DNA of 11,468 bases from Verrucomicrobia bacterium TMED44 (GTDB lineage: Bacteria > Verrucomicrobiota > Verrucomicrobiia > Opitutales > Seribacteraceae): NCBI GenBank assembly GCA_002168015.1, contig NHCX01000026.1:1-11468 (forward strand), given 5' to 3'. The translations under genes and the position numbers were made by a program. Positions within the stretch are counted from its first letter, which is position 1, and each line of letters starts with the position of its first letter. Below the pieces are notes generated by a model. That model was not told the origin of the DNA. It worked only from the letters and a program-made list of their open reading frames with translations, and did no database searches. Below are positions 1-6,937 of the stretch, piece by piece.

Positions 1-1156
1 AATTTCTCAATTATTTCATTTTGAAGATAAAGGCGAACGGTCCGTTGCCTTAAGACCTGAACTCACCCCAACATTGGCCAGAATGGTGGCTGCCCATGCC
101 AACGCTCTTCCTAAACCAATTAAATGGTTCAATATTGGCGAGCATTTCCGCTACGAGAGACCCCAGAAAGGAAGAGGAAGATCTTTTTATCAATTCAATG
201 CTGATTTATTGGGAGAAACTTCCATCGGGGCAGACGCCGAATTAATTGCATTACTCGCGGCTATTATGCAAACCTTAGGACTGGGAGAGAATGAATTTGC
301 AATCCGGTTAAGCGACAGGCAAACCTGGCTCTTATTTTTAGATGATATGGAAGTCCCTGAAGGCAAAAGACCCCCCGTGCTCGATGCCATCGATAAAAGT
401 GCTCGAAGAAAACCAGTGCAAACCATTGAAACTTTAAATGAAGCAATCCCTGGTAGAGGAGAACAGCTATTTGAAAAGATTGAAAAAATTAAAAAGATTA
501 ACGACTTGGATACCTTGCTTGCCACCCTGAATTCGTTTGGTGAAAAAGGGAAAGAAAGAGCCATGGATTGGACAAACCTCCTTGATGAAATTGAGGCTCA
601 CCAAGTCAGCTCGTTTGTAAAAATTGATTTATCAATTGTTCGAGGACTCGCCTATTACACTGGCTTTGTTTATGAGGCCTTTGAAGCTTCTGGGGAGGGG
701 CGTGCCTTGGCTGGTGGCGGCAGGTATGATCATCTCATTAAAAAACTTTCCGGTAATGTAGATTTGCCCGCGTCTGGTTTTGCTATTGGAGACATGACTC
801 TGAGCGATTGCTTAGAAAAAAACGGTTTACTGCCGTCCTACATCATGGCTCCTGATATTTATTTAATCAGTGGCACCGAACAGCGTATTTCGGGAATTTC
901 TCTGGTTGCCGCAACCCGTAAAGCTGGTTTTGTAGTATCCCACTCTCTCAAAACGACCGGTTTTGGAAAGCAATTTAAGGAAGCTGGGAAATCTGGTGCA
1001 CGCTATGCATTAATCCTCGGCGAAGAAGAAAAGAATCAAAACAAAGTGAAAATTAAAGACCTAAAGTCGGCCGAAGAAATTACAGTGGAGCAGGCCAAGC
1101 TTATCCATCAGTTAGAAAAACTCGATCAAGATGGCGGTATTCATTCTGCCAAATAA
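1..1156 (+). CDS. hisS: Histidine-tRNA ligase (HisRS), 5'-truncated by the window edge
   Basis: Class II aminoacyl-tRNA synthetase that charges tRNA-His in the cytoplasm. The frame is open from base 2 and gives 384 visible residues. By comparison with about 420-residue family members, roughly 75-80 N-terminal residues including motif 1 lie outside the window, so the TTG at 74 is not the start. Visible hallmarks: LRPELTPTLARM (residues 17-28 of the visible part); motif 2 as FRYERPQKGRGRSFYQF with its ATP-binding Arg; the histidine-specific motifs VRGLAYYTGFVYEAF and AGGGRYDHLI; then a C-terminal anticodon-binding region containing the SHSLKTTGFGKQFKEAGKSG stretch. Odd point: motif 3 reads GFAIGDMTL where most HisRS have GLERL, so the usual motif-3 arginine is absent. 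The active-site Arg of RGLAYY is kept, so the protein is probably an active HisRS of a divergent subclass. It is the first visible gene of the + strand cluster, 8 nt before the phosphoesterase. Confidence 0.97.
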   Translation, partial: ISQLFHFEDKGERSVALRPELTPTLARMVAAHANALPKPIKWFNIGEHFRYERPQKGRGRSFYQFNADLLGETSIGADAELIALLAAIMQTLGLGENEFAIRLSDRQTWLLFLDDMEVPEGKRPPVLDAIDKSARRKPVQTIETLNEAIPGRGEQLFEKIEKIKKINDLDTLLATLNSFGEKGKERAMDWTNLLDEIEAHQVSSFVKIDLSIVRGLAYYTGFVYEAFEASGEGRALAGGGRYDHLIKKLSGNVDLPASGFAIGDMTLSDCLEKNGLLPSYIMAPDIYLISGTEQRISGISLVAATRKAGFVVSHSLKTTGFGKQFKEAGKSGARYALILGEEEKNQNKVKIKDLKSAEEITVEQAKLIHQLEKLDQDGGIHSAK

Positions 1157-1164
1157 ATAAATCT

Positions 1165-2094
1165 ATGAACCCTGAAGTTCCGGATTATCAAAAGTCCAAA
1201 GTTCGAAAACGCCCTGTAAATCTCAAAAAACTAGCCAGGCGTAGAATGATCCTAAGAATCCTCGCTGGTCTGATTCCGCCCATATTTGGTGGTATTTACG
1301 CTAAACTTGAGGCTGGTTGGCTTGATTTATCAAAAACATCATTACCTTTTCGTGGAATTAAAAAAGGGGAGAGTCTGAAACTTCTGCACATTTCAGATCT
1401 TCATTTATCACAATCATTTTCTTCAAAGCAGATCGAATCTGCCCTTCTCAAGGGATTCTCTGAATCTCCAGATGCGTGCTTCATAACGGGCGATTTTATT
1501 TCTGGCATTCCTAGTAAAAATGATCTGGAAGAACTCTCAAAGGTGCTCCTGAAGTTTTCGTCAAAAATACCCACCTATGCGTGTCTCGGAAATCATGATG
1601 GTGGGTTATGGTCATCGTCTAACGGTGGACCTAAAAATTCCAATCAAATCAGGAACATGCTGCGGAAGGCAAGAGTGAGGCTTTTAGTCAATGAAAGGAT
1701 AAGCCTCCGTATTAAAGGAATTCCTCTCCAATTAGTTGGAGTCGGAGATCTTTGGTCAAAAGAGTGTTTTCCAAGATTATGTATGACGCATCGTTCACAG
1801 CGTCCACCCAAGGAAGCTGTCATCCTTATGTGCCACAATCCCGATGCCAAGGAAATGCTGAAGTCATATTTCTGGAATCTCATGCTTGCGGGTCATACAC
1901 ACGGAGGACAATTCGTGATTCCATTCACCAAGTTTGCACCGTTTGCTCCGGTGGTTGATCAGTCAATGGTCGAGGGTCTGCACCAATGGGATAAGTGGAG
2001 GCATATTCACATTACCCGTGGTGTGGGTAACTTATATGGGATCCGCTTTAATTGTAGGCCTGAAGTTAATTTACTAGAATTAGTAGCCAAGTGA
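1165..2094 (+). CDS. Membrane-anchored or exported calcineurin-like metallophosphoesterase (YkuE/LpxG type)
   Basis: A 309-residue binuclear-metal phosphoesterase. All family motifs are present in order: HISDLH (D78, H80), TGDF (D110), LGNHDG (N143, H144), CHNPD (H224) and AGHTHGGQ (H244, H246), followed by TRGVGN (285-290) and a C-terminal RPEV. The N-terminus is very basic (K/R-rich, residues 10-31) and precedes one hydrophobic stretch at about 29-47, a membrane anchor or signal. The string RRRMILR (25-31) loosely resembles a twin-arginine motif, and the Bacillus YkuE relative is a Tat substrate. Alternatively, chlamydial LpxG, from the same phosphoesterase superfamily and the PVC group, hydrolyses UDP-2,3-diacylglucosamine in lipid A synthesis. 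kdsA lies in the same cluster, which makes that role plausible but unproven. The ATG at 1165 lies 8 nt after hisS with no clear Shine-Dalgarno; the next gene starts 13 nt downstream. Family assignment is firm; the substrate is unknown. Confidence 0.93.
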   Translation: MNPEVPDYQKSKVRKRPVNLKKLARRRMILRILAGLIPPIFGGIYAKLEAGWLDLSKTSLPFRGIKKGESLKLLHISDLHLSQSFSSKQIESALLKGFSESPDACFITGDFISGIPSKNDLEELSKVLLKFSSKIPTYACLGNHDGGLWSSSNGGPKNSNQIRNMLRKARVRLLVNERISLRIKGIPLQLVGVGDLWSKECFPRLCMTHRSQRPPKEAVILMCHNPDAKEMLKSYFWNLMLAGHTHGGQFVIPFTKFAPFAPVVDQSMVEGLHQWDKWRHIHITRGVGNLYGIRFNCRPEVNLLELVAK

Positions 2095-2107
2095 TCCTAT
2101 CTTTTGG

Positions 2108-2833
2108 ATGGTCTTTTTATTGGATGATCAAAACCCCTTATGGATCCCCAGTCCAGAAGAGGCTGACGAAAATGGGATGGTTGCCGTCAGTGAGTCACTG
2201 GGCGTAGAACGTTTAATTTCAGCCTACAGAACAGGGCTTTTTCCATGGATGAAGATGGAACAGGAACCAAATTTTTGGTGTTGGTTTTCTCCGGATCCAA
2301 GGATGGTATTACACCCCAAAAACTTCAAAACTTCAAGAAGTTTGAAAAAAGCATTGGTTCACGAACAGTTTGAAATTCGCATTGATCAGAATTTTAGGCA
2401 AACCATGGAAGCATGTGCGAGATCTCCACGACCAAATCAGGAATCAACCTGGATTGAAAAAGAAATGATCGATGATTATGAAAAACTTCATAAAATGGGA
2501 ATTGCTCATTCCCTAGAGGCATTTATCGGAAATCAAATGGTCGGTGGGCTCTATGGACTTGCATTTGGGAAGATGTTTTTTGGGGAGTCAATGTATCACA
2601 CTGTCCCGGAAGCTTCAAAAGTCTGTTTAGCTCACCTGATCAAGATATCAAAGAAATTCGGCATTGCGATGATCGACTGCCAGGCCCATACAAACCATCT
2701 TGAAAAAATGGGTGCAGCAGAAATTCCCCGAGGAGAATTTACTCAAAAACTGGGAATTTTGCTTAATGAATCCATATCAGTCGTCCCTTGGGATAAACTT
2801 TCGGAATCTTCTAACCTTGCCCGTTTGCTCTAG
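2108..2833 (+). CDS. aat: Leucyl/phenylalanyl-tRNA-protein transferase
   Basis: This 241-residue cytoplasmic enzyme transfers Leu or Phe from charged tRNA to N-terminal Arg/Lys of proteins, creating N-degrons read by ClpS-ClpAP. The sequence follows the family end to end: ENGMVAVSESLGVERLISAY (22-41), then RTGLFPW (41-47), FSPDPRMVL (60-68), STWIEKEMIDDYEKLHKMG (113-131), AHSLEAFIGNQMVGGLYG (133-150), the FFGESMYH motif (157-164) where the family commonly has FFGESMFS, EASK (168-171) and the substrate-pocket segment IDCQ with nearby HLEKMGA (189-203). Length matches the E. coli enzyme (234) with a slightly longer C-terminus. It starts 13 nt after the phosphoesterase and ends 22 nt before queF, so it is probably translated from the shared operon message. 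No strong Shine-Dalgarno is visible. No clpS or clpA is in the window. Confidence 0.97.
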   Translation: MVFLLDDQNPLWIPSPEEADENGMVAVSESLGVERLISAYRTGLFPWMKMEQEPNFWCWFSPDPRMVLHPKNFKTSRSLKKALVHEQFEIRIDQNFRQTMEACARSPRPNQESTWIEKEMIDDYEKLHKMGIAHSLEAFIGNQMVGGLYGLAFGKMFFGESMYHTVPEASKVCLAHLIKISKKFGIAMIDCQAHTNHLEKMGAAEIPRGEFTQKLGILLNESISVVPWDKLSESSNLARLL

Positions 2834-2845
2834 AATTGAGATAAT
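2817..2845 (+). promoter_or_regulatory. Possible internal sigma70-like promoter ahead of queF
   Basis: TTGCCC at 2817-2822 (4 of 6 matches to the -35 consensus) and GATAAT at 2840-2845 (5 of 6 matches to -10) are separated by exactly 17 nt. The pair overlaps the end of aat. Predicted initiation near 2852 would leave only about 4 nt of leader before the queF ATG at 2856, which argues against a normal role for queF. It could still supply kdsA and rsmG. Promoter consensus in this lineage is assumed, not known, and chance matches are common. Confidence 0.22.
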
Positions 2846-2855
2846 ATACTCCTTT

Positions 2856-3278
2856 ATGAGCGACCAAAACCCTGAGCATTCAACTTTAACTAAACTAGGT
2901 GAAGGCGGAACCCAGCCTAATCGAACCTTGGAGACTTTTCCTAATCGTCACCCGGACCGCGACTATGTCGTGGAACTGAACACCAGTGAATTTTCATGTA
3001 TTTGCCCAAAGACTGGACAACCTGATTTTGCTGATATTATGATCCGGTATGTCCCTGATCAAAAAATTGTCGAATCCAAATCCCTCAAACTATATTTTTG
3101 GAGTTTTAGGGATGAAGGAACTTTCCATGAACACTTTGCCAATAAGTTACTTGATGATTTGGTCAATGCCTTGGAACCCCGTTGGTGCCGGGTAGAAGTT
3201 AATTTTAATGCAAGGGGAGGTATTGGTATCATTGTTTCTGCGGAACATGGGATGCCACCATCGATTGCTTACGCATGA
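2856..3278 (+). CDS. queF: NADPH-dependent 7-cyano-7-deazaguanine reductase (short, unimodular QueF)
   Basis: Reduces the nitrile preQ0 to the amine preQ1 with NADPH in queuosine synthesis for tRNA wobble position 34; cytoplasmic T-fold enzyme. The 140-residue product matches the short YkvM-type class. Key residues: the thioimide-forming Cys50 in [15 protein letters not shown], Asp57 seven residues later, the QueF signature [13 protein letters not shown] (73-85), and His91-Glu92 of TFHEHF. The 41-residue spacing from Cys50 to His91 equals that of the B. subtilis enzyme (C55, H96). The same frame stays open upstream into aat, but the ATG at 2856 gives the family-typical N-terminus, so the longer start was rejected. 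The stop overlaps the kdsA start as ATGA (3275-3278), implying translational coupling. No queC, queD, queE or tgt is in the window, so the rest of the pathway must lie elsewhere or preQ0 is imported. Confidence 0.96.
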   Translation: MSDQNPEHSTLTKLGEGGTQPNRTLETFPNRHPDRDYVVELNTSEFSCICPKTGQPDFADIMIRYVPDQKIVESKSLKLYFWSFRDEGTFHEHFANKLLDDLVNALEPRWCRVEVNFNARGGIGIIVSAEHGMPPSIAYA

Positions 3279-4123
3279 TCCTGCAAAAAGAAATTGGCAT
3301 AGGGGAACTGCAGGTATCCAATTCCCGTCCTTTTACCCTTTTTGGGGGAATCAATGTTCTAGAGTCCCGGGAATTCGCTCTGGAAGTGGCTTCCGCCTAT
3401 AAAGAAATTACCGACAGACTGGGCATTCCCTTTGTCTTTAAAGCCTCTTTCGACAAAGCCAACCGCTCATCCATTCATTCCTTTCGGGGTCCCGGTTTAA
3501 CAAAAGGGTGTGAGATCCTTGCGGAAGTTAAAGAGAGATATCATGTACCGGTAATTTCTGATATTCACGAACCTCATCAGGCAAAGCCTGCTGCAGAGGT
3601 AATTGATGTGCTTCAGTTACCCGCATTTCTTTGTAGACAAACGGACCTGGTAGTGGCTCTTGCTGAAACCGGAAATCCTGTGAATGTAAAAAAGGCACAG
3701 TTTTTGGCAGCTCATGAAATGGGGCATATCATTACCAAATTTAAAGAAGCAGGAAATGAAGAAATCCTTCTCTGCGAGCGAGGTAGCTCCTTTGGCTACA
3801 ACAACCTCGTTGTCGACCCATTAAATTTTGGAATTATGAAACGTACGGGCTGCCCGGTCATTTTTGATGTGACTCACTCCTTACAAATCCCGGGGGGCCG
3901 AAGTGATTCTGCTGGTGGTCGTAGACAGGCAGTCTTCGAATTGATGCTTGCCGGTATGAGTCAGGGAATTTCCGGACTCTTTCTGGAATCACACCCCGAC
4001 CCTGCCCAAGCAAAATGTGACGGTCCCTGTGCCCTGCCCCTAAAAAATCTCGAATCTTTTCTGACCCAAGCAAAAGCAATGGATGCTTTGGTTAAAGGTC
4101 TCGATACCATCGAAATAGGATAA
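3275..4123 (+). CDS. kdsA: 3-deoxy-8-phosphooctulonate synthase (Kdo8P synthase), metal-independent type
   Basis: Condenses phosphoenolpyruvate with D-arabinose 5-phosphate to Kdo 8-phosphate, the first committed step of Kdo synthesis for the LPS inner core; cytoplasmic TIM-barrel enzyme. The 282-residue sequence matches E. coli KdsA (284) throughout: FGGINVLES (23-31), [20 protein letters not shown] (55-74), SDIHE (95-99), [12 protein letters not shown] (114-125), VKKAQFLA (138-145), [13 protein letters not shown] (169-181), [12 protein letters not shown] (197-208) and [18 protein letters not shown] (239-256). Asn27 stands where metal-dependent enzymes have a metal-binding Cys, and the CDGP(S/C)A motif is also of the metal-independent class. 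The ATG overlaps the queF stop, and no Shine-Dalgarno is visible, which fits coupled translation. It shows that the organism makes Kdo-containing LPS and is Gram-negative. Confidence 0.98.
   Translation: MILQKEIGIGELQVSNSRPFTLFGGINVLESREFALEVASAYKEITDRLGIPFVFKASFDKANRSSIHSFRGPGLTKGCEILAEVKERYHVPVISDIHEPHQAKPAAEVIDVLQLPAFLCRQTDLVVALAETGNPVNVKKAQFLAAHEMGHIITKFKEAGNEEILLCERGSSFGYNNLVVDPLNFGIMKRTGCPVIFDVTHSLQIPGGRSDSAGGRRQAVFELMLAGMSQGISGLFLESHPDPAQAKCDGPCALPLKNLESFLTQAKAMDALVKGLDTIEIG
4117..4120 (+). promoter_or_regulatory. Shine-Dalgarno for rsmG inside the end of kdsA
   Basis: AGGA lies 7 nt ahead of the ATG at 4128, within the last codons of kdsA. It is one of the few recognisable ribosome-binding sites on the + strand cluster; the other genes there start without an obvious one. 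Confidence 0.55.
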
Positions 4124-4127
4124 TTCG

Positions 4128-4778
4128 ATGGAAGGCGATCAAGACCCATGGGTAACCTTGAAGGCTTGGTTTCCTGAACTTGATGAAAGTACTTGGATTC
4201 CTTTGCAAAACTACATCAGCTTTCTTCGAGAATGGAATGCTAAGATTAATCTAGTTTCACGTAAAGATACCGATCGTCTTGAAATAAAACACCTGGCTCA
4301 TTGCCTAACCATTACTAAATTCCTTCGGCTTATGCCCAAAGCCCGCTTACTGGATGTGGGCACTGGAGGAGGGCTTCCGGGCATTCCTTTAGCGATTTGC
4401 TACCCACAGGCAAAGTTTACTCTATTGGATTCTATTGGAAAGAAAGTTATGGTTGTGGAAGATATGGCTAAACGACTGAACCTTCAAAATGTAGAAGTTA
4501 AACGTGGTCGGGTCGAAGAACTACCGAGGAAGAAATCTTTTGATTTTGTCATCGGTCGAGCAGTTACTGCTCTACCCACATTCTTTGATTGGGTGCAAAA
4601 CAAAATAGCCAAAGGTGCTAAACATTCACCGGCAAATGGCATATTGTACCTTAAGGGAGGGGATTATACCGAAGAATTGGAATCGTCAGGTTTGCATCCT
4701 GCAAAGATTTGGAACCTTGATGAACTTCTCCCTAAAGCCGAACTCGGGGAAAAATTCCTGATCCATTTTAAAATTTAA
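4128..4778 (+). CDS. rsmG: 16S rRNA (guanine-N7)-methyltransferase RsmG (GidB)
   Basis: SAM-dependent methyltransferase that makes m7G at position 527 (E. coli numbering) of 16S rRNA. The 216-residue product has the family layout: a helical N-terminal part with [12 protein letters not shown] (36-47), the SAM-binding loop [17 protein letters not shown] (74-90), acidic motif LLDSIGKKV (99-107), RGRVEELP (126-133) and [13 protein letters not shown] (140-152). A glycine-rich LKGG follows near residue 180 as in RsmG. It lies 4 nt after kdsA and has an AGGA ribosome-binding site, so it is probably the last gene of the cluster. Its stop codon (4776-4778) overlaps the sucD stop on the other strand. 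It is not next to mnmG/gidA or parA, the classical neighbours. In other bacteria, loss of rsmG gives low-level streptomycin resistance. Confidence 0.97.
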   Translation: MEGDQDPWVTLKAWFPELDESTWIPLQNYISFLREWNAKINLVSRKDTDRLEIKHLAHCLTITKFLRLMPKARLLDVGTGGGLPGIPLAICYPQAKFTLLDSIGKKVMVVEDMAKRLNLQNVEVKRGRVEELPRKKSFDFVIGRAVTALPTFFDWVQNKIAKGAKHSPANGILYLKGGDYTEELESSGLHPAKIWNLDELLPKAELGEKFLIHFKI

Positions 4779-5650
4779 GGATTCCAGACCTTGAAAAGAG
4801 CCTCTGCGATATGCGAGGGTGTCTCGGCGACAGAAATACCAGCATCGAGCATAGCTTCGACCTTGGCTTCCGCTGTTCCTTTTCCCCCGGAAACAATCGC
4901 ACCGGCATGTCCCATACGGCGTCCCGGAGGTGCAGTCCGTCCGGCGATAAAGGCAGCACAGGGTTTGTCAACATTCTCTTTGATAAACTCCGCTGCTTCC
5001 TCTTCGGCGGTTCCTCCAATTTCTCCAATCAGAATGATGGCTTCTGTATCTGGGTCTTCATGAAAAAGTTTAACTGCATCTAGATGGCTCGTTCCATTGA
5101 TAGGGTCTCCACCAATGCCAATGCAAGTGGATTGACCATGACCGGCACTGGTAATTTGCCAAACTGCTTCATAAGTGAGCGTACCCGAACGGGAAACAAT
5201 ACCAACCTTACCAGGCTTATGAATGTACCCGGGCATGATACCAATCTTACATTCTCCTGGGGTAATAATACCCGGGCAGTTTGGACCAATCAGACGGGTA
5301 TTTGAGGTTGCCAGCCTTGCATTCACCTCGGCCATATCGCGAACAGGAATCCCTTCGGTGATAGCAATGACTAGAGGAATTTCGGCATCAATCGCTTCAA
5401 GAATAGAATCGGCAGCAAAGGGAGGGGGTACATATATCGCAGCAACATTGGCCCCTTCCTTATCGACTGCATCCTGTACGGTATCAAAAACGGGAACAGA
5501 ATCCTGAAATTTTTGCCCGCCTTTTCCGGGAGTAACTCCGGCAACTACATTGGTGCCGTACTCTATACACTGACTGGTGTGAAAACTTCCCGCACTTCCG
5601 GTAATTCCTTGAACCACCAAACGGGTGTCTTTATTTACTAAAACGCTCAT
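4775..5650 (-). CDS. sucD: Succinyl-CoA synthetase alpha subunit (CoA-binding, phosphohistidine)
   Basis: Alpha subunit of the TCA-cycle enzyme that interconverts succinyl-CoA and succinate with substrate-level phosphorylation; pairs with SucC. The 291-residue protein has the N-terminal CoA-binding Rossmann domain with [14 protein letters not shown] (12-25) and GVTPGKGGQ (38-46), [13 protein letters not shown] (71-83), the ligase motif [10 protein letters not shown] (119-128), [13 protein letters not shown] (153-165), [10 protein letters not shown] (178-187) and [12 protein letters not shown] (241-252), in which His248 corresponds to the phosphorylated His246 of E. coli. It starts 24 nt after the sucC stop; AGGAA lies 9 nt ahead of its ATG at positions 5661-5665, a clear ribosome-binding site. 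The stop overlaps the convergent rsmG stop at TTAA (4775-4778), leaving no intergenic space for a terminator. Confidence 0.98.
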   Translation of the reverse strand: MSVLVNKDTRLVVQGITGSAGSFHTSQCIEYGTNVVAGVTPGKGGQKFQDSVPVFDTVQDAVDKEGANVAAIYVPPPFAADSILEAIDAEIPLVIAITEGIPVRDMAEVNARLATSNTRLIGPNCPGIITPGECKIGIMPGYIHKPGKVGIVSRSGTLTYEAVWQITSAGHGQSTCIGIGGDPINGTSHLDAVKLFHEDPDTEAIILIGEIGGTAEEEAAEFIKENVDKPCAAFIAGRTAPPGRRMGHAGAIVSGGKGTAEAKVEAMLDAGISVAETPSHIAEALFKVWNP

Positions 5651-5674
5651 ATAAAAATATTCCTTTCTTTGGGG

Positions 5675-6865
5675 TTAGGCTTCAGCTGCCAGCTTGACAA
5701 TCTTTTCGGCGGCTTCTGCCAATGTATCTGCTGGTTCTAAAGCCAATCCACTATCTGCAAGGATTCGTTTTCCTTCGGCAACATTGGTACCCTCCAGTCG
5801 AACTACCAGAGGGACTTGCATATCAAGTTTGCGGGCAGCATTGACAATTCCTGTGGCAATTACATCACACTTCATAATACCGCCAAAAATATTTACAAGT
5901 ATTGCTTTGACTGCGTCATCGGAAACAAGGATACGAAAGGCGTTCTCTACCTGTTCCTCGTTTGCGCCTCCTCCTACATCCAAAAAGTTGGCTGGGGATC
6001 CACCATAATGTTTGATAATATCCATCGTCGCCATGGCCAACCCTGCTCCATTCACCATGCAGGCAACATTTCCATCCAAAGCAATATAATTAAGATCAAA
6101 CTTGGACGCTTCCACTTCCTTTGGGTCTTCTTCGCTAAGATCACGAAGTTCTACCACATCCGGATGGCGGAATAAAGCATTTGAATCAAAATTTACTTTC
6201 GCATCCAAAGCGAGCACATCACCGCTGGGGGTAGTGACCAGTGGATTAACTTCCACTTGAGAACAATCTTTCGTCCAAAAGAAGTTATAAAGCTTAGTCA
6301 CGAGTTTTACACACTGCTTAAGAGAATCACCGCTAAGTTCCAGTCCAAATGCAATTTGGCGGGCCTGATAAGGGCGAAGTCCGAGAGTCGGATCAACCAA
6401 AACCTTTAAGATTTTTTCAGGTGAACTTTCGGCAACCTCTTCAATATCAACGCCCCCTTCTGTGGATGCAATTATGACCGGCTTGGATGTGGCACGGTCC
6501 ATGAGGACAGCGAGGTAATATTCCTTTTCAATATCAGTCGCTTCATTAAAATAAACCGTGCTAACCTCCTTGCCCTCCTCACCAGTTTGCTTGGTAACAA
6601 GAACATTTCCCAGCATAGCCTGTGCTTTCTCTCGTGCGACTGTGGGATCAGTTACGACATGCACTCCTCCCTGAAATCCGTCCTTAAAGGTTCCTTTCCC
6701 GCGTCCCCCTGCGTGGATTTGGGCTTTAACAACAATCGGTTTACCTGCTGGTAAGGCCGAAAGGGCTTGATCAAATTCTTGCTCGCTTTGGGCCACTGTA
6801 CCATTAGGTACTGCAACACCCGCATCAGCAAACAGTTGCTTGGCTTGGTATTCGTGTATGTTCAT
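5675..6865 (-). CDS. sucC: Succinyl-CoA synthetase beta subunit (ATP-grasp)
   Basis: Nucleotide-binding beta subunit of succinyl-CoA synthetase. The 396-residue protein starts with [12 protein letters not shown], almost identical to the E. coli N-terminus. For that reason the ATG at 6865 was chosen over an in-frame ATG 20 codons upstream (6925), whose extra residues are hydrophobic and unlike the family. ATP-grasp motifs: [14 protein letters not shown] (45-58), [13 protein letters not shown] (113-125), EVNPL (205-209) and LDAKVNFD (220-227). The C-terminal ligase domain shows GLAMATMD (275-282), NFLDVGGGA (293-301), [11 protein letters not shown] (324-334) and [10 protein letters not shown] (356-365). 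It lies 72 nt after the sulfatase gene on the same strand and is followed by sucD. ATP versus GTP preference cannot be settled from the sequence alone. Confidence 0.98.
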   Translation of the reverse strand: MNIHEYQAKQLFADAGVAVPNGTVAQSEQEFDQALSALPAGKPIVVKAQIHAGGRGKGTFKDGFQGGVHVVTDPTVAREKAQAMLGNVLVTKQTGEEGKEVSTVYFNEATDIEKEYYLAVLMDRATSKPVIIASTEGGVDIEEVAESSPEKILKVLVDPTLGLRPYQARQIAFGLELSGDSLKQCVKLVTKLYNFFWTKDCSQVEVNPLVTTPSGDVLALDAKVNFDSNALFRHPDVVELRDLSEEDPKEVEASKFDLNYIALDGNVACMVNGAGLAMATMDIIKHYGGSPANFLDVGGGANEEQVENAFRILVSDDAVKAILVNIFGGIMKCDVIATGIVNAARKLDMQVPLVVRLEGTNVAEGKRILADSGLALEPADTLAEAAEKIVKLAAEA

Positions 6866-6937
6866 TTGAAAGATTAAGAAAAAAATTAGACTGCCACGGA
6901 AATGGTAGCAATCAAGCCAATTCAAAAATAAGGAAAA
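6866..6937 (-). promoter_or_regulatory. sucC leader: weak promoter and hairpin candidates
   Basis: The 72-nt gap between the sulfatase stop and sucC holds two weak, overlapping signals read on the - strand. First, TTGATT (6915-6910) and TCTAAT (6890-6885) could be -35 and -10 boxes, but their 19-nt spacing is wide. Second, GCTACCA/TGGCAGT (within 6890-6909) can fold into a stem with one A-C mismatch and one G-U pair, followed after 4 nt by seven T (6885-6879), a poor intrinsic terminator. Either would separate sucCD expression from the sulfatase, which would make sense for a housekeeping pair. Neither is convincing, and read-through is possible. No good Shine-Dalgarno precedes sucC. Confidence 0.25.

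Noticed and set aside
74..84. TTG at 74 as the start of hisS
   Set aside because: The frame is open back to base 2 and encodes LRPELTPT, a conserved HisRS segment, so the gene begins before the window.
2700..2855. Longer queF starting at 2700
   Set aside because: The upstream residues are an out-of-frame reading of aat; the ATG at 2856 gives the usual short QueF length.
4761..4782. AT-rich inverted sequence around the rsmG/sucD stops as a terminator
   Set aside because: Only the outer ATCC/GGAT bases pair well; the interior has mismatches and there is no GC-rich stem.
4791..6175. Several + strand open frames opposite sucD and sucC
   Set aside because: They are antisense shadows of two strongly conserved genes and resemble no protein family.
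6866..6925. Longer sucC starting at 6925
   Set aside because: The extra 20 residues are not SucC-like, whereas the ATG at 6865 gives the canonical [13 protein letters not shown]-terminus.
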